Origin: Mycobacterium sp. 4858 | GTDB lineage: Bacteria > Actinomycetota > Actinomycetes > Mycobacteriales > Mycobacteriaceae | Assembly (NCBI RefSeq): GCF_900240975.1 | Contig: NZ_LT968776.1 | Coordinates: forward strand, 1,426,001 to 1,490,000 | DNA: 64,000 nucleotides | Reading direction: 5' to 3' | Part shown: positions 24,917-33,518 of the stretch, one piece after another | Position numbering within the stretch: the stretch's first letter is position 1 | How the letters are laid out: every line of letters starts with the position of its first letter | Position numbers and translations under genes: made by a program | The notes under the pieces: model-generated | What the model saw: only the letters and a program-made list of their open reading frames with translations | The model's database searches: none | Told to the model about the DNA's origin: nothing

Positions 24917-26428
24917 ATGACCGTGACTCCCCAGGAAGCCGGCGCCCCGGTACCGACCGAGGCCGAGTACTCGGACGTCATCATCGTCGGCGCCGGCATC
25001 TCCGGCATCGACGCGGCCTACCGGATCAGCGAGCGCAACCCGCAGCTGACCTACACCATCCTGGAGCGGCGCGCACAGATCGGCGGCACCTGGGACCTGT
25101 TCCGCTATCCGGGCGTGCGCTCGGACAGCAGCATCTTCACGCTGTCCTTCCCGTTCGAGCCGTGGACGCGCAAGGAGGGGGTGGCCGACGGTGTCCACAT
25201 CCGCGAGTACCTGGTTGCCACGGCGCGCAAGTACGGCATCGATCGTCACATCCGGTTCAACGCCTACGTCCGCTCGGCCGACTGGGATTCGGCCACCGAC
25301 ACCTGGACGGTCACCGTCGAGCAGGACGGCGAGCGCAAGCTTTACCGCGCCCGATTCCTGTTCTTCGGCAGCGGCTACTACAACTACGACGAGGGCTACT
25401 CCCCCGACTTCCCCGGCATCGAAACGTTCGGCGGCATGGTGGTACACCCGCAGCACTGGCCGGAGGACCTGGACTACACCGGCAAGAAGATCGTGGTGAT
25501 CGGCAGCGGGGCCACCGCGGTCACGCTGCTGCCCTCGCTGTCGGACCGGGCCGCCAAAGTGACCATGCTGCAGCGCTCCCCGACCTACCTCATCTCGGCC
25601 TCCAAGTACAGCAAGGTCGCCGCCGCCGCGCGGAAAGTGCTGCCCCGCAAGCCGGCTCATCTCGTCGTCAGGATGTACAGCGCGCTCACCGAGGCGGTGT
25701 TCTTCGCCCTGTCGCGCAAGGCGCCGGGGCTGGTGCGGTGGCTGCTGCGGCGCAAGGCGATCAGTAGCCTGCCCCCCGGCTACGACGTCGACACCCACTT
25801 CAAGCCGCGGTACAACCCGTGGGACCAGCGGATGTGCCTGATCCCCGACGCCGATCTGTACAACGCCATCACCGCCGGCCGCGCCGACGTGGTCACCGAC
25901 CACATCGACCATTTCGACACGAGCGGCATCGCGCTGAAATCGGGCGCGCACCTCGACGCCGACATCATCGTCACCGCGACCGGCCTGCAGCTGCAGGCCC
26001 TGGGTGGGACGGCGATCAGCCTGGACGGCAACGACGTCAAGACCAACGACCGCTTCGTCTACAAGGCGCACATGCTCGAAGACGTGCCCAACCTGTTCTG
26101 GTGCGTCGGCTACACCAACGCGTCGTGGACGCTGCGCGCCGACATCACCGCTCGGGCCACGGCAAAGCTGCTGGCGCACATGGCCGCTCACGGCTACACG
26201 CACGCCTACCCGCATCGCGGCAACGAGCCGATGACCGAGAAGCCGTCGTGGGACATCAACGCCGGTTACGTGTTGCGGTCGGTGCACGCGTTGCCGAAAT
26301 CGGGCACCAAGCGACCGTGGAACGTGCGGCAGAACTACCTCGCCGACGCCATCGATTACCGCTTCGACCGCATCGAGGAGGCGATGGTGTTCGGGCGGGT
26401 TTCCGATCGGGAGGCGTTGGCGGGCTAG
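24917..26428 (+). CDS. Flavin monooxygenase, Baeyer-Villiger type (Rv0565c type)
   Basis: A 503-residue FAD/NADPH enzyme. The first Rossmann loop is VGAGISGIDAAYRI, the Baeyer-Villiger/FMO fingerprint FGGMVVHPQHWP (FxGxxxHxxxWP) is intact, and a second Rossmann loop reads IVVIGSGATAVTLL. It should insert oxygen into ketones or oxidise soft nucleophiles such as sulfides; a related mycobacterial enzyme, EthA, activates thioamide prodrugs. Position matches Rv0565c between Rv0566c and gpdA1, but a protease gene is inserted after it. Confidence 0.94.
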   Translation: MTVTPQEAGAPVPTEAEYSDVIIVGAGISGIDAAYRISERNPQLTYTILERRAQIGGTWDLFRYPGVRSDSSIFTLSFPFEPWTRKEGVADGVHIREYLVATARKYGIDRHIRFNAYVRSADWDSATDTWTVTVEQDGERKLYRARFLFFGSGYYNYDEGYSPDFPGIETFGGMVVHPQHWPEDLDYTGKKIVVIGSGATAVTLLPSLSDRAAKVTMLQRSPTYLISASKYSKVAAAARKVLPRKPAHLVVRMYSALTEAVFFALSRKAPGLVRWLLRRKAISSLPPGYDVDTHFKPRYNPWDQRMCLIPDADLYNAITAGRADVVTDHIDHFDTSGIALKSGAHLDADIIVTATGLQLQALGGTAISLDGNDVKTNDRFVYKAHMLEDVPNLFWCVGYTNASWTLRADITARATAKLLAHMAAHGYTHAYPHRGNEPMTEKPSWDINAGYVLRSVHALPKSGTKRPWNVRQNYLADAIDYRFDRIEEAMVFGRVSDREALAG

Positions 26429-26446
26429 GGCCGGCGCTCGGCCGGC

Positions 26447-27973
26447 TCACCCGGCAGAGATCTGCTTCCCGCAGTTCGGGCAGAACCTTTCGGCGGGATG
26501 GTGCTCGGCGCCACAGCCCGCGCAGAAGTGGGGTTCGGCTGCCGTCGACGGTTGCGCAACGGCTATGCCCGCGGGCTGCGCGGCGCCGGGCGGTTCCGGC
26601 GTGCCCGGCACCGGCGCCGGTGCAACGGGCGGCGCGGGCTGCGGGGCGAACGGTCCGGCTTGCGGCCCGCCCGCCGGGAACTGCCCGTCCGGGACCGGCT
26701 GGAAGCCGGTCACCCCGGCCGGGGCCGGTCGCCGCCGACGGGTTGTCACCACCACCAGCACGACACCGGCGCCCACGGCGAGCAGCAGCGCAACGCCGCC
26801 CAGGAGGTACCACCGCGATTTCGAGCTTCCCGGCGCCGACACATCACCGTACTGCGCCCGCAGATTGACCGCGTTCGTCTTCAGATCGGCCACCCCGGGA
26901 TAGTCGGGTGACATCGACAGGGCCTGGTCGAAATGTTTGATCGCGTCGGTGTAGTGACCCGTGTAGTACGCGTCGAGCCCTTTGCGGTAGGACACGTCGG
27001 CGGGCCCGAGCGTCGCCTTGACACCCTTGCCCGCCAGGACCGCGGCCAGGCCGTCCGCGGGCGCGATGAAGTTGAACGCCTGCGGTTCGCCGGTGGGGCC
27101 GAAGCTGTTGAGCCCGATCACCTTGCCGTTGAGCTCGATGGTCGGGCCGCCGCTCATGCCCGGGGACACCGCCGCATCGATCTCATACTCCGGAATGGTT
27201 CCCATGGAGGACTTTTTGCTGACCTTGCCGCTCTTGTTCGTCGGGTCCAGGGAGGGATCGGTGACACGCTCGGTGCTCCCCGGGAATCCCACGGCGAGAA
27301 CCGAGGTGCCGATGTTGACGTCGGCGTCGGTGGCCAGCTCGGACGACGGCATGTTGTGCTTCTCCACCTTCAACAGGGCGACATCGCCCTTCTCGAGGGG
27401 CTTGAAGTCGACGACGTTCGCGGGCATCTTGCCGGCGACCTTCGTCCCGGTGCCGTACAGGAGCGTGATGCTGATCTCGGGGCCCCGGTCGGCGGTGGTG
27501 CCTTCAACGTGCGCGTTCGCGCGCAGCCATTCCACCGCCCGCTCGGGATCCGCCGCCTCGGGCGAGTCCGGGAATTCGGCGATGTAGTCGTTGGCGGCAT
27601 GCCTGAGGATCGCGCTCTTGGCTTCCTCCGGGTCGACGCAGTGGCCGGCGGTCGCCACCCAGCCGTCGGGATTCACGACGAAGGCGGTGCAGCCCCAGGC
27701 GGCATCGAAGGCCCTGTTGACGTTGGGTTCGCTGTAGTGCGGCAGGAGGTCGCCGTTGGGTAGCCGGACCCACCCGGCGGCTTCGGCGGCGAAGTACATC
27801 ACGGCGGGCCGTATCATGGCCGCCGCCCTTTCCTCCGGGTTGGTCTGCGGACGACCGCCATCGGCGGATGCGATGCCTGGCGACCCAAGCAGCGAGAGGG
27901 CAGCCGCAGACAGCAAGGCCAAGCTGCGGCCCGGTAGGCGCCTCTTGGTCAAGAGGCCGGCTGGGCGGGACAT
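26447..27973 (-). CDS. Membrane-anchored trypsin-like serine protease with TPR and zinc-ribbon tail
   Basis: A 508-residue protein. Signal peptide 1-37 (AALSLLGSPGIASA), then a trypsin-like domain with His111 (TAGHC), Asp197 (EKGDVALL) and Ser274 (SPGMSGGP). A TPR-like hairpin (YRKGLDAYYTGHYTDAIKHF) follows, then one membrane helix (WYLLGGVALLLAVGAGVVLV) with RRRR behind it, a Pro/Ala/Gly-rich stretch and a C-terminal CxxC...CxxC zinc ribbon. The topology puts the protease outside and the zinc ribbon inside. The start at 27973 has AAAGGAGA as ribosome site; the frame continues upstream through the gpsA complement but is not coding there. I recall no equivalent at this place in M. tuberculosis. 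Confidence 0.9.
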   Translation of the reverse strand: MSRPAGLLTKRRLPGRSLALLSAAALSLLGSPGIASADGGRPQTNPEERAAAMIRPAVMYFAAEAAGWVRLPNGDLLPHYSEPNVNRAFDAAWGCTAFVVNPDGWVATAGHCVDPEEAKSAILRHAANDYIAEFPDSPEAADPERAVEWLRANAHVEGTTADRGPEISITLLYGTGTKVAGKMPANVVDFKPLEKGDVALLKVEKHNMPSSELATDADVNIGTSVLAVGFPGSTERVTDPSLDPTNKSGKVSKKSSMGTIPEYEIDAAVSPGMSGGPTIELNGKVIGLNSFGPTGEPQAFNFIAPADGLAAVLAGKGVKATLGPADVSYRKGLDAYYTGHYTDAIKHFDQALSMSPDYPGVADLKTNAVNLRAQYGDVSAPGSSKSRWYLLGGVALLLAVGAGVVLVVVTTRRRRPAPAGVTGFQPVPDGQFPAGGPQAGPFAPQPAPPVAPAPVPGTPEPPGAAQPAGIAVAQPSTAAEPHFCAGCGAEHHPAERFCPNCGKQISAG

Positions 27974-28111
27974 GATTTCTCCTTTACAGGTTGTTGACGT
28001 TGACGATCCGGCGCGCCACGCCACGGGGCTAGGGACAGAAGTCCCTGGGTGCCGGGTCATTGGTTCGTGAACTGCTTCTAAATCGTTGGTGTCGGCAATA
28101 CGCTGATCGCC

Positions 28112-29137
28112 ATGGCGGCACAGATGCGCGAACCCAACGTCGTTGTCCTCGGTGGTGGTTCCTGGGGAACCACGGTGGCGTCCATCTGTGCGCGCCGGGG
28201 ACCGACGCTGCAGTGGGTGCGGTCGGAGGAGACGGCGAAGGACATCAACGAGAACCACCGCAACAGCCGTTACCTCGGCGACGACGCGGTGCTCAGCGAC
28301 ACCCTGCGCGCCACCTCCGACTTCGCCGAGGCGGCCAACTGCGCCGACGTCGTGGTGATGGGCGTTCCCTCCCACGGGTTCCGGGGCGTGCTCACCGAGC
28401 TGGCCAAAGAGCTGCGGCCCTGGGTGCCGGTGGTGTCTTTGGTCAAGGGACTCGAGCAGGGCACCAACATGCGGATGTCGCAGATCGTCGAGGAGGTGCT
28501 GCCCGGTCATCCGGCGGGAATCCTGGCGGGTCCGAACATCGCGCGCGAGGTCGGCGAGGGCTACGCCGCGGCGGCGGTGCTGGCCATGCCCGACCAGCAT
28601 CTGGCGACCCGGCTGTCCGGGCTGTTCCGCACCCGGCGTTTCCGGGTCTACACCACCGACGACGTCGTCGGGGTGGAGATGGCGGGGGCGCTGAAGAACG
28701 TCTACGCCATCTCGGTCGGAATGGGCTACTCGCTGGGCATCGGCGAGAACACCCGGGCGCTGGTGATCGCCCGCGCCCTGCGCGAGATGACCAAGCTGGG
28801 GGTGGCCATGGGCGGCAACCCCGACACCTTCCCCGGCCTGGCCGGCCTGGGCGACCTCATCGTGACGTGCACCAGCCAGCGCAGCCGCAACCGGCATGTG
28901 GGTGAGCAACTGGGCGCCGGCAAGCCGATCGACGAGATCATCGCCTCGATGAACCAGGTCGCCGAGGGCGTGAAGGCCGCCAGCGTGATCATGGAGTTCG
29001 CCAACGAGTTCGGACTGAGCATGCCGATCGCCCGCGAGGTCGACGCGGTGATCAACCACGGTTCGACCGTCGAGGAGGCCTATCGCGGCCTGATCGCCGA
29101 GGTCCCGGGCCACGAGGTGCACGGTTCGGGCTTCTGA
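28112..29137 (+). CDS. gpsA: Glycerol-3-phosphate dehydrogenase [NAD(P)+]
   Basis: A 341-residue cytoplasmic enzyme making sn-glycerol 3-phosphate from dihydroxyacetone phosphate for phospholipid synthesis. NAD(P) loop VLGGGSWGTT, substrate segment GPNIAREVGEGYAAAAV, active-site Lys region MAGALKNVYAI and GLAGLGDLIVTCTS are all present. Full length for the family. Corresponds to M. tuberculosis gpdA1 (Rv0564c). It is divergent from the protease with 138 bases between. Confidence 0.96.
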   Translation: MAAQMREPNVVVLGGGSWGTTVASICARRGPTLQWVRSEETAKDINENHRNSRYLGDDAVLSDTLRATSDFAEAANCADVVVMGVPSHGFRGVLTELAKELRPWVPVVSLVKGLEQGTNMRMSQIVEEVLPGHPAGILAGPNIAREVGEGYAAAAVLAMPDQHLATRLSGLFRTRRFRVYTTDDVVGVEMAGALKNVYAISVGMGYSLGIGENTRALVIARALREMTKLGVAMGGNPDTFPGLAGLGDLIVTCTSQRSRNRHVGEQLGAGKPIDEIIASMNQVAEGVKAASVIMEFANEFGLSMPIAREVDAVINHGSTVEEAYRGLIAEVPGHEVHGSGF

Positions 29138-29301
29138 GCTGGCCGTGCGGCGACGCGGAATTTAAATCTTTGCGTTCCATATGGGCTTGACCCATCGGCT
29201 TGACCCGGCGTTTGCCAGCAAAATACCGTCGACGAAGCAGCCAGGGGTTCCCGGCCGCGGCTCCATGGGTCCGGACGGGTTGTAACTTGCTGTGCGCCAA
29301 G

Positions 29302-29321
29302 GTGTTACGCCGATGTAATAC
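29302..29321. promoter_or_regulatory. Inverted repeat upstream of sulP
   Basis: GTGTTAC-N6-GTAATAC, arms matching at six of seven positions, 61 bases before the SulP start. The same leader contains a direct repeat GGCTTGACCC about 100 bases further upstream (29184-29206). It may be an operator; no regulator was identified. Confidence 0.3.
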
Positions 29322-29382
29322 AGCGCCACTCGCGGCGGATATCGGAACGTCCCCCGCTAACTCCTAACGAGGGACGAGACCG

Positions 29383-30936
29383 ATGCAGGACATCGAACAG
29401 CTCGGCAATCAACCTCAAGACCACGGCACGCACGCGCGCAAGGACAGGGTGCGATCGATCATCCGCCACGACCTGCCTTCGTCGCTCGTGGTCTTCCTGG
29501 TCGCACTCCCGTTGTCCTTGGGCATCGCGATCGCGTCCAACGCCCCGGTGCTCGCCGGCCTGATCGCCGCGATCGTCGGGGGCATCGTGGTCGGCGCCAT
29601 CGGCGGGTCACCGCTGCAGGTCAGCGGCCCCGCCGCCGGGCTGACCGTCGTCGTCGCCGACCTGGTCTCCGACTTCGGTTGGGGCGTAACGTGTTTGATC
29701 ACCGTAGCCGCGGGCGCGCTGCAGGTGTTGTTGGGACTCAGCCGCGTCGCGCGGGCGGCCCTCGCGATCTCACCGGTGGTCGTGCACGCGATGCTGGCGG
29801 GCATCGGCATCACGATCGCGCTGCAGCAGGCGCACGTGTTGCTGGGCGGAAAGTCCAAGAGCACAGCCTGGCACAACCTCATCGGGCTGCCGGGTCAGAT
29901 CATCGGCGCGCATCGTCCTGGGGTCATCCTCGGCGTGCTGGTGATCGTCATCCTCGTCGGGTGGCGGTGGGTTCCGGCCAAGGTGCGCCGCGTTCCGGGC
30001 CCGTTGGTCGCCATCGTCGCCGTGACCGTGGTGTCGGTCGTCTTCCCGTTCCACGTGCGCCGGATCGACCTCGAGGGGTCGCCGCTGGACGCGCTGCAGC
30101 TGCCCGACCTTCCGCACGGCAATTGGGGCGCGGTTGCGATCGGAGTGATCACCATCGCGCTCATCGCCAGCGTCGAGAGCCTGCTGTCAGCGGTGTCGGT
30201 CGACCGGATGCACAACGGGCCGCGCACCGACTTCAACCGGGAGTTGGTGGGACAGGGCGCCGCCAACATCGTCTCGGGCGCCATCGGCGGGCTGCCGGTC
30301 ACCGGGGTGATCGTGCGCAGCTCGACCAATGTCAACGCCGGCGCCCGATCCCGGGCCTCGGCCCTCCTGCACGGCGTGTGGATCCTGCTGTTCACCGTCC
30401 CGTTCGCGGAGCTCGTCGAAGAGATCCCCACCGCCGCGCTGGCCGGACTGCTCATCGTCATCGGCGTTCAGCTGCTCAAGCCGGCCCACATCGAAACCGC
30501 AATGAAGCACGGCGATCTCGCCGTGTACGTCGTGACCTCGGTCAGCGTCGTCTTCCTCAACCTGTTGCACGGTGTGATGATCGGCCTGGCGCTGGCCATC
30601 GCGTTGACCGGTTGGCGGGTCATCCGCGCCAGGGTTGAGGCGAAGCCGGTCGACGACGAGTGGCAGGTGGTGATCGAGGGTGCGGCATGCACGTTCCTGG
30701 CGCTCCCGCGGCTGACGCGGGTTCTGGCGTCGATCCCCAGCGGAAGCGTTGTCACCGTGGAGGTTTCGGTGCACTACCTGGATCACGCTGCGCATCAGGC
30801 GGTCAGCGACTGGCAGCGCCAGCACGAGGCCAACGGCGGCGCGGTCCGGATCCGGGGCAGGCTGGAGACGGGCCACGCCGCTCGCAGGGATGCAAGCGAG
30901 CTGATCGAACGCGAAAGACCCGGGGCCGCAGCCTGA
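29383..30936 (+). CDS. SulP-family anion transporter
   Basis: A 517-residue membrane protein with the SLC26/SulP signature ALPLSLGIAIASNAPVLAGL and SGPAAGLTVVVADLV, about eleven membrane helices and a short C-terminal cytoplasmic part reminiscent of a STAS domain. Homologues carry sulfate, bicarbonate or other anions. No carbonic anhydrase is adjacent or fused to suggest bicarbonate. GAGGGACGAGACC precedes the ATG. It is an insertion relative to the M. tuberculosis order between gpdA1 and htpX and converges with the HicB-type gene. Confidence 0.9.
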   Translation: MQDIEQLGNQPQDHGTHARKDRVRSIIRHDLPSSLVVFLVALPLSLGIAIASNAPVLAGLIAAIVGGIVVGAIGGSPLQVSGPAAGLTVVVADLVSDFGWGVTCLITVAAGALQVLLGLSRVARAALAISPVVVHAMLAGIGITIALQQAHVLLGGKSKSTAWHNLIGLPGQIIGAHRPGVILGVLVIVILVGWRWVPAKVRRVPGPLVAIVAVTVVSVVFPFHVRRIDLEGSPLDALQLPDLPHGNWGAVAIGVITIALIASVESLLSAVSVDRMHNGPRTDFNRELVGQGAANIVSGAIGGLPVTGVIVRSSTNVNAGARSRASALLHGVWILLFTVPFAELVEEIPTAALAGLLIVIGVQLLKPAHIETAMKHGDLAVYVVTSVSVVFLNLLHGVMIGLALAIALTGWRVIRARVEAKPVDDEWQVVIEGAACTFLALPRLTRVLASIPSGSVVTVEVSVHYLDHAAHQAVSDWQRQHEANGGAVRIRGRLETGHAARRDASELIERERPGAAA

Positions 30937-30952
30937 TCGGGCACCGGGCTAG

Positions 30953-31351
30953 CTAGTCCCACCCCGAGAGGCCGAAGGTCTCGCTCGGCGCCCGCCCGCT
31001 GAGTTTCTGGACTATCCATTGGTTCATCGGCACGCCCTGCTCGATGGCTTCCAGCGCGAGGCGGGCATGCAGCTGCGGTGAGGTTCTGACGAGGATTCTC
31101 CCGCTGTAGCGGCGTTCGGAAAGCGGTTCGGGGGGCACCTCTCCGGTTTCTCGCAGGGCTTCCACGTGGACCTTGACAGCCTCCTCGATGGCGGCCACGG
31201 CCTGGGGCGCCGTCGGCGCTTCTCGCCTCATGTAGGGCAATTCAATGCATACGCCCAGGTATTCGTTGTAGTCGGGCAACCATTGCGCGCGGTAGGTGTA
31301 GCGGTCCACGCGGGACTTGATAGCACGGGCGATATCAAATCGGGGAGTCAC
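30953..31351 (-). CDS. HicB-type antitoxin-like protein, apparently without HicA
   Basis: A 132-residue protein. The N half (YRAQWLPDYNEYLGVCIELP ... AIEEAVKVHVEALRETGE) matches the partial RNase H fold of HicB, and the C half (SGRILVRTSPQLHARLALEA, GVPMNQWIVQKL) is a ribbon-helix-helix-type DNA-binding region. GTG at 31351 is the longest start; starting later at VDRYTY is possible. No HicA-like toxin (short, with a GSH-containing double-stranded RNA-binding fold) is seen on either side. The first codons contain an inverted repeat that recurs upstream, suggesting self-regulation. Confidence 0.8.
   Translation of the reverse strand: MTPRFDIARAIKSRVDRYTYRAQWLPDYNEYLGVCIELPYMRREAPTAPQAVAAIEEAVKVHVEALRETGEVPPEPLSERRYSGRILVRTSPQLHARLALEAIEQGVPMNQWIVQKLSGRAPSETFGLSGWD
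31317..31338. promoter_or_regulatory. TTGATA-N10-TATCAA inverted repeat at HicB start
   Basis: Arms TTGATA (31317-31322) and TATCAA (31333-31338) lie inside codons 5-12 of the HicB-type gene. A near-identical element is found at 31481-31504, so this may be a second operator or the source of a duplication. Confidence 0.45.
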
Positions 31352-31410
31352 TCATCCCCAGCTGAGGGCGCGGGCGTCGGTCGGGTGGCGCGTGCGGCGG
31401 GCGGGGTGGC

Positions 31411-31486
31411 CCGGCTCTCCAGACCATGTGGCTCACTCAAAATTTGATCCGGCTCTCCAGACCATGTGGCTCACTCAAAATTTGAT
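31411..31486. repeat. Perfect 38-bp tandem duplication upstream of hicB
   Basis: Two identical 38-base units (31411-31448 and 31449-31486) begin CCGGCTCTCCAGACCATG and end CAAAATTTGAT. On the minus strand each unit carries an ATG opening a MVWRAG peptide: ten codons in the distal copy and thirty in the copy nearest hicB, the latter ending within the hicB start. A regulatory leader is possible. Confidence 0.9.
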
Positions 31487-31504
31487 AGCGCGGGTGATAT
31501 CAAA
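31481..31504. promoter_or_regulatory. Perfect TTTGATA-N10-TATCAAA dyad upstream of hicB
   Basis: Perfect 7-base arms with a 10-base spacer, overlapping the end of the second tandem unit. It resembles the element inside the hicB start (same arms, GC-rich spacer), as expected for repeated operators of an autoregulated antitoxin. Confidence 0.5.
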
Positions 31505-31543
31505 AAATCGGCAACCCACTCGTACTGCGGAGAGCGTCGACAG

Positions 31544-32404
31544 CTAGCCGCGCGCCATCGCCTCCAGCCGCCGGATGCGGTCTTCGATCGGCGGGTGCGT
31601 CGAGAACAGCGACCCGATTCGCTCGCCCGCCCGGAACGGGTTGGCGATCATCAGGTGCGCCTGGCTGGCGAGCTGCGGCTCCGGCGGCAGCGGGGCCATC
31701 TGCACCCCGCCGGAGATCTTGCGCAGCGCGGACGCCAGGGCCAACGGGTCGCCGGTCAGCACGGCGCCGGATTCGTCCGCCTGGTACTCCCGTGACCGGG
31801 ATACCGCCAGCCGCACCACGGTCGCGGCGATCGGGCCCAGCAGCGAAACCAGCAGCAGCGCAAAGGGATTCTCGCCGTCGCGGTTACCGCCGAACATGCC
31901 GGCCCACATGGCCATGTTGGCCAGCGCGGTGATGATCGACGCCATCGCGCCGGCGATGCAGGAAATCAGGATGTCGCGGTTGTAGACGTGGGAAAGCTCG
32001 TGGCCCAGCACCGCGCGCAACTCACGCTCGTTGAGGATGCCCAGGATGCCGGTGGTGCAGCAGACGGCGGCGTTGCGGGGGTTGCGGCCCGTCGCGAAGG
32101 CGTTGGGGGCGTTGGTGTCGCTGATGTAGAGCCGGGGCATCGGCTGGTGCGCGGCGGTGGCCAGCTCGCGCACGATGCGGTACATCACCGGCGCCTGCAG
32201 TTCGGACACCGGTTGCGCGTGCATGGCCCGCAGCGCGAGCTTGTCGCTGTTGTAGTACGTGTAGATGTTCATCCCGACGGCGAACAGCACCGCCAGGAAC
32301 ATGGCCGTCCTGCCGAACAGCGATCCGACAAACACGATCAACGCGGACATACCGACCAACAGGGCGAAGGTCTTCAGCCTGTTGGCATGGGGATGCCAGG
32401 TCAT
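31544..32404 (-). CDS. htpX: HtpX membrane zinc metalloprotease
   Basis: A 286-residue M48 protease of the inner membrane, involved in membrane-protein quality control. Two N-terminal helices (about 11-47), the zinc site His135-Glu136-xx-His139 in GHELSH, two further helices after it and the third zinc ligand Glu in [11 protein letters not shown]. Length equals M. tuberculosis HtpX (Rv0563). A strong GAGGAGG ribosome site precedes the ATG at 32404; the open frame extends upstream without coding character. Confidence 0.96.
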   Translation of the reverse strand: MTWHPHANRLKTFALLVGMSALIVFVGSLFGRTAMFLAVLFAVGMNIYTYYNSDKLALRAMHAQPVSELQAPVMYRIVRELATAAHQPMPRLYISDTNAPNAFATGRNPRNAAVCCTTGILGILNERELRAVLGHELSHVYNRDILISCIAGAMASIITALANMAMWAGMFGGNRDGENPFALLLVSLLGPIAATVVRLAVSRSREYQADESGAVLTGDPLALASALRKISGGVQMAPLPPEPQLASQAHLMIANPFRAGERIGSLFSTHPPIEDRIRRLEAMARG

Positions 32405-32486
32405 CGGTGTCCTCCTCGGAGCACTCAGGAATTGACTACTACAGCCAATTGAACGCCCGAGATGGGTCGTTGGGTTCCGCGACCCG

Positions 32487-33503
32487 CTACCCGTGCCGGC
32501 TGATGGTGTAGTCGACCAGCGTTTGCAGCGCGCGCCGGCCGGCCACGTCGGGCAGAAGGGCCAGCTCGTCGCGGGCCTCGCCCGCATATTCGGCCAGCGT
32601 CTGCTTGGCCTTCGCCATGCCCGGGGACGCCCGAAGCAGGGCGAGGGCCTCGGCCACCGCGTCGTCGTCGTCGATCGGACCCGCCAGCAGCTCCCGCAAC
32701 CGCGCCGCGTCGGGGCCGGGTTCGCGCAGGGCGTAGAGCATGGGCAGGGTGTGCACGCCTTCGCGCACGTCGGTGCCGGGCAGCTTGCCCGACTCGTGCG
32801 AATCGCTGTCGATGTCGATGATGTCGTCGGAGATCTGGAAGGCGGTGCCCACGATGCCGCCGAGCCGGCTCAGCCGCTCGACCTGCTCCGCGTCGGCGCC
32901 CGAGAACATTGCGCCGAACCGGCCGGCCGCGGCGATCAGGCAGGCGGTCTTCTCGTACACCACCTTCAGGTAGTGCTCGATGGGGTCCGCGCCTTCGGCC
33001 GCGCCCGTCAGGCCGCGCGTCTCGCGCATCTGGCCCGTTACCAGCTGGGCGAACGTCTCGGCGATCAACCGCACCGCCTCCGGTCCCAGCAGGGAGACCA
33101 GCCGCGACGCCGTGGCGAACAGGTAGTCCCCGGCCAGGATCGCGACGTTGTTCCCCCAGCGGACGTTTGCGGTGGGCGCGCCGCGGCGCACCTCCGCCTC
33201 GTCCATCACGTCGTCGTGGTAGAGCGTCGCCAGGTGCACCAGCTCGATGACCGCGCCGGCGATGGTCACATCGTGCGCCTCGGGGTTCGGCCCGATCTGG
33301 GCGGACAGCACCGTGAACAACGGCCGGAATCGCTTGCCGCCGGCCTTGAACAGGTGCGTCAGGGAGTCGGTCATCACCTCGTCGGCGCTGCGCAGCTCGG
33401 TGTCCATCAGCTGCTCGATCCGCCCGACGCCGTCACGCACGGCCGCCGCGAACGCGGCGTCGCCGAAGTCCACGCCCGCCACCACCGTCGCCGGAGTACT
33501 CAC
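32487..33503 (-). CDS. grcC1: Polyprenyl diphosphate synthase (GrcC1 type)
   Basis: A 338-residue trans-prenyl chain synthase. Both Asp-rich motifs are present: DDVMD in [15 protein letters not shown] and DDIID in [11 protein letters not shown], with KRFRPL and GDYLFA signatures. It should extend allylic diphosphates with isopentenyl diphosphate. Beside menJ, menG and menA a role in the menaquinone tail is plausible, though M. tuberculosis has several such enzymes. GTG start at 33503, 15 bases from the menJ start on the other strand. Confidence 0.94.
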   Translation of the reverse strand: MSTPATVVAGVDFGDAAFAAAVRDGVGRIEQLMDTELRSADEVMTDSLTHLFKAGGKRFRPLFTVLSAQIGPNPEAHDVTIAGAVIELVHLATLYHDDVMDEAEVRRGAPTANVRWGNNVAILAGDYLFATASRLVSLLGPEAVRLIAETFAQLVTGQMRETRGLTGAAEGADPIEHYLKVVYEKTACLIAAAGRFGAMFSGADAEQVERLSRLGGIVGTAFQISDDIIDIDSDSHESGKLPGTDVREGVHTLPMLYALREPGPDAARLRELLAGPIDDDDAVAEALALLRASPGMAKAKQTLAEYAGEARDELALLPDVAGRRALQTLVDYTISRHG

Positions 33504-33509
33504 CCGACC

Positions 33510-33515
33510 AACATA
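33510..33515 (-). promoter_or_regulatory. Candidate leaderless -10 of grcC1
   Basis: On the minus strand TATGTT is followed by six bases and the GTG start at 33503. With only 15 bases between the divergent start codons, each promoter must overlap the neighbouring gene. Confidence 0.5.
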
Positions 33516-33518
33516 CTG

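Noticed and set aside
27974..29122. Upstream extension of the protease frame to an 891-residue protein
   Set aside because: It runs antisense through gpsA; the signal peptide and strong ribosome site at 27973 mark the real start.
31411..31486. CRISPR-like repeat
   Set aside because: Only two units, directly adjacent without spacers, and no cas genes.
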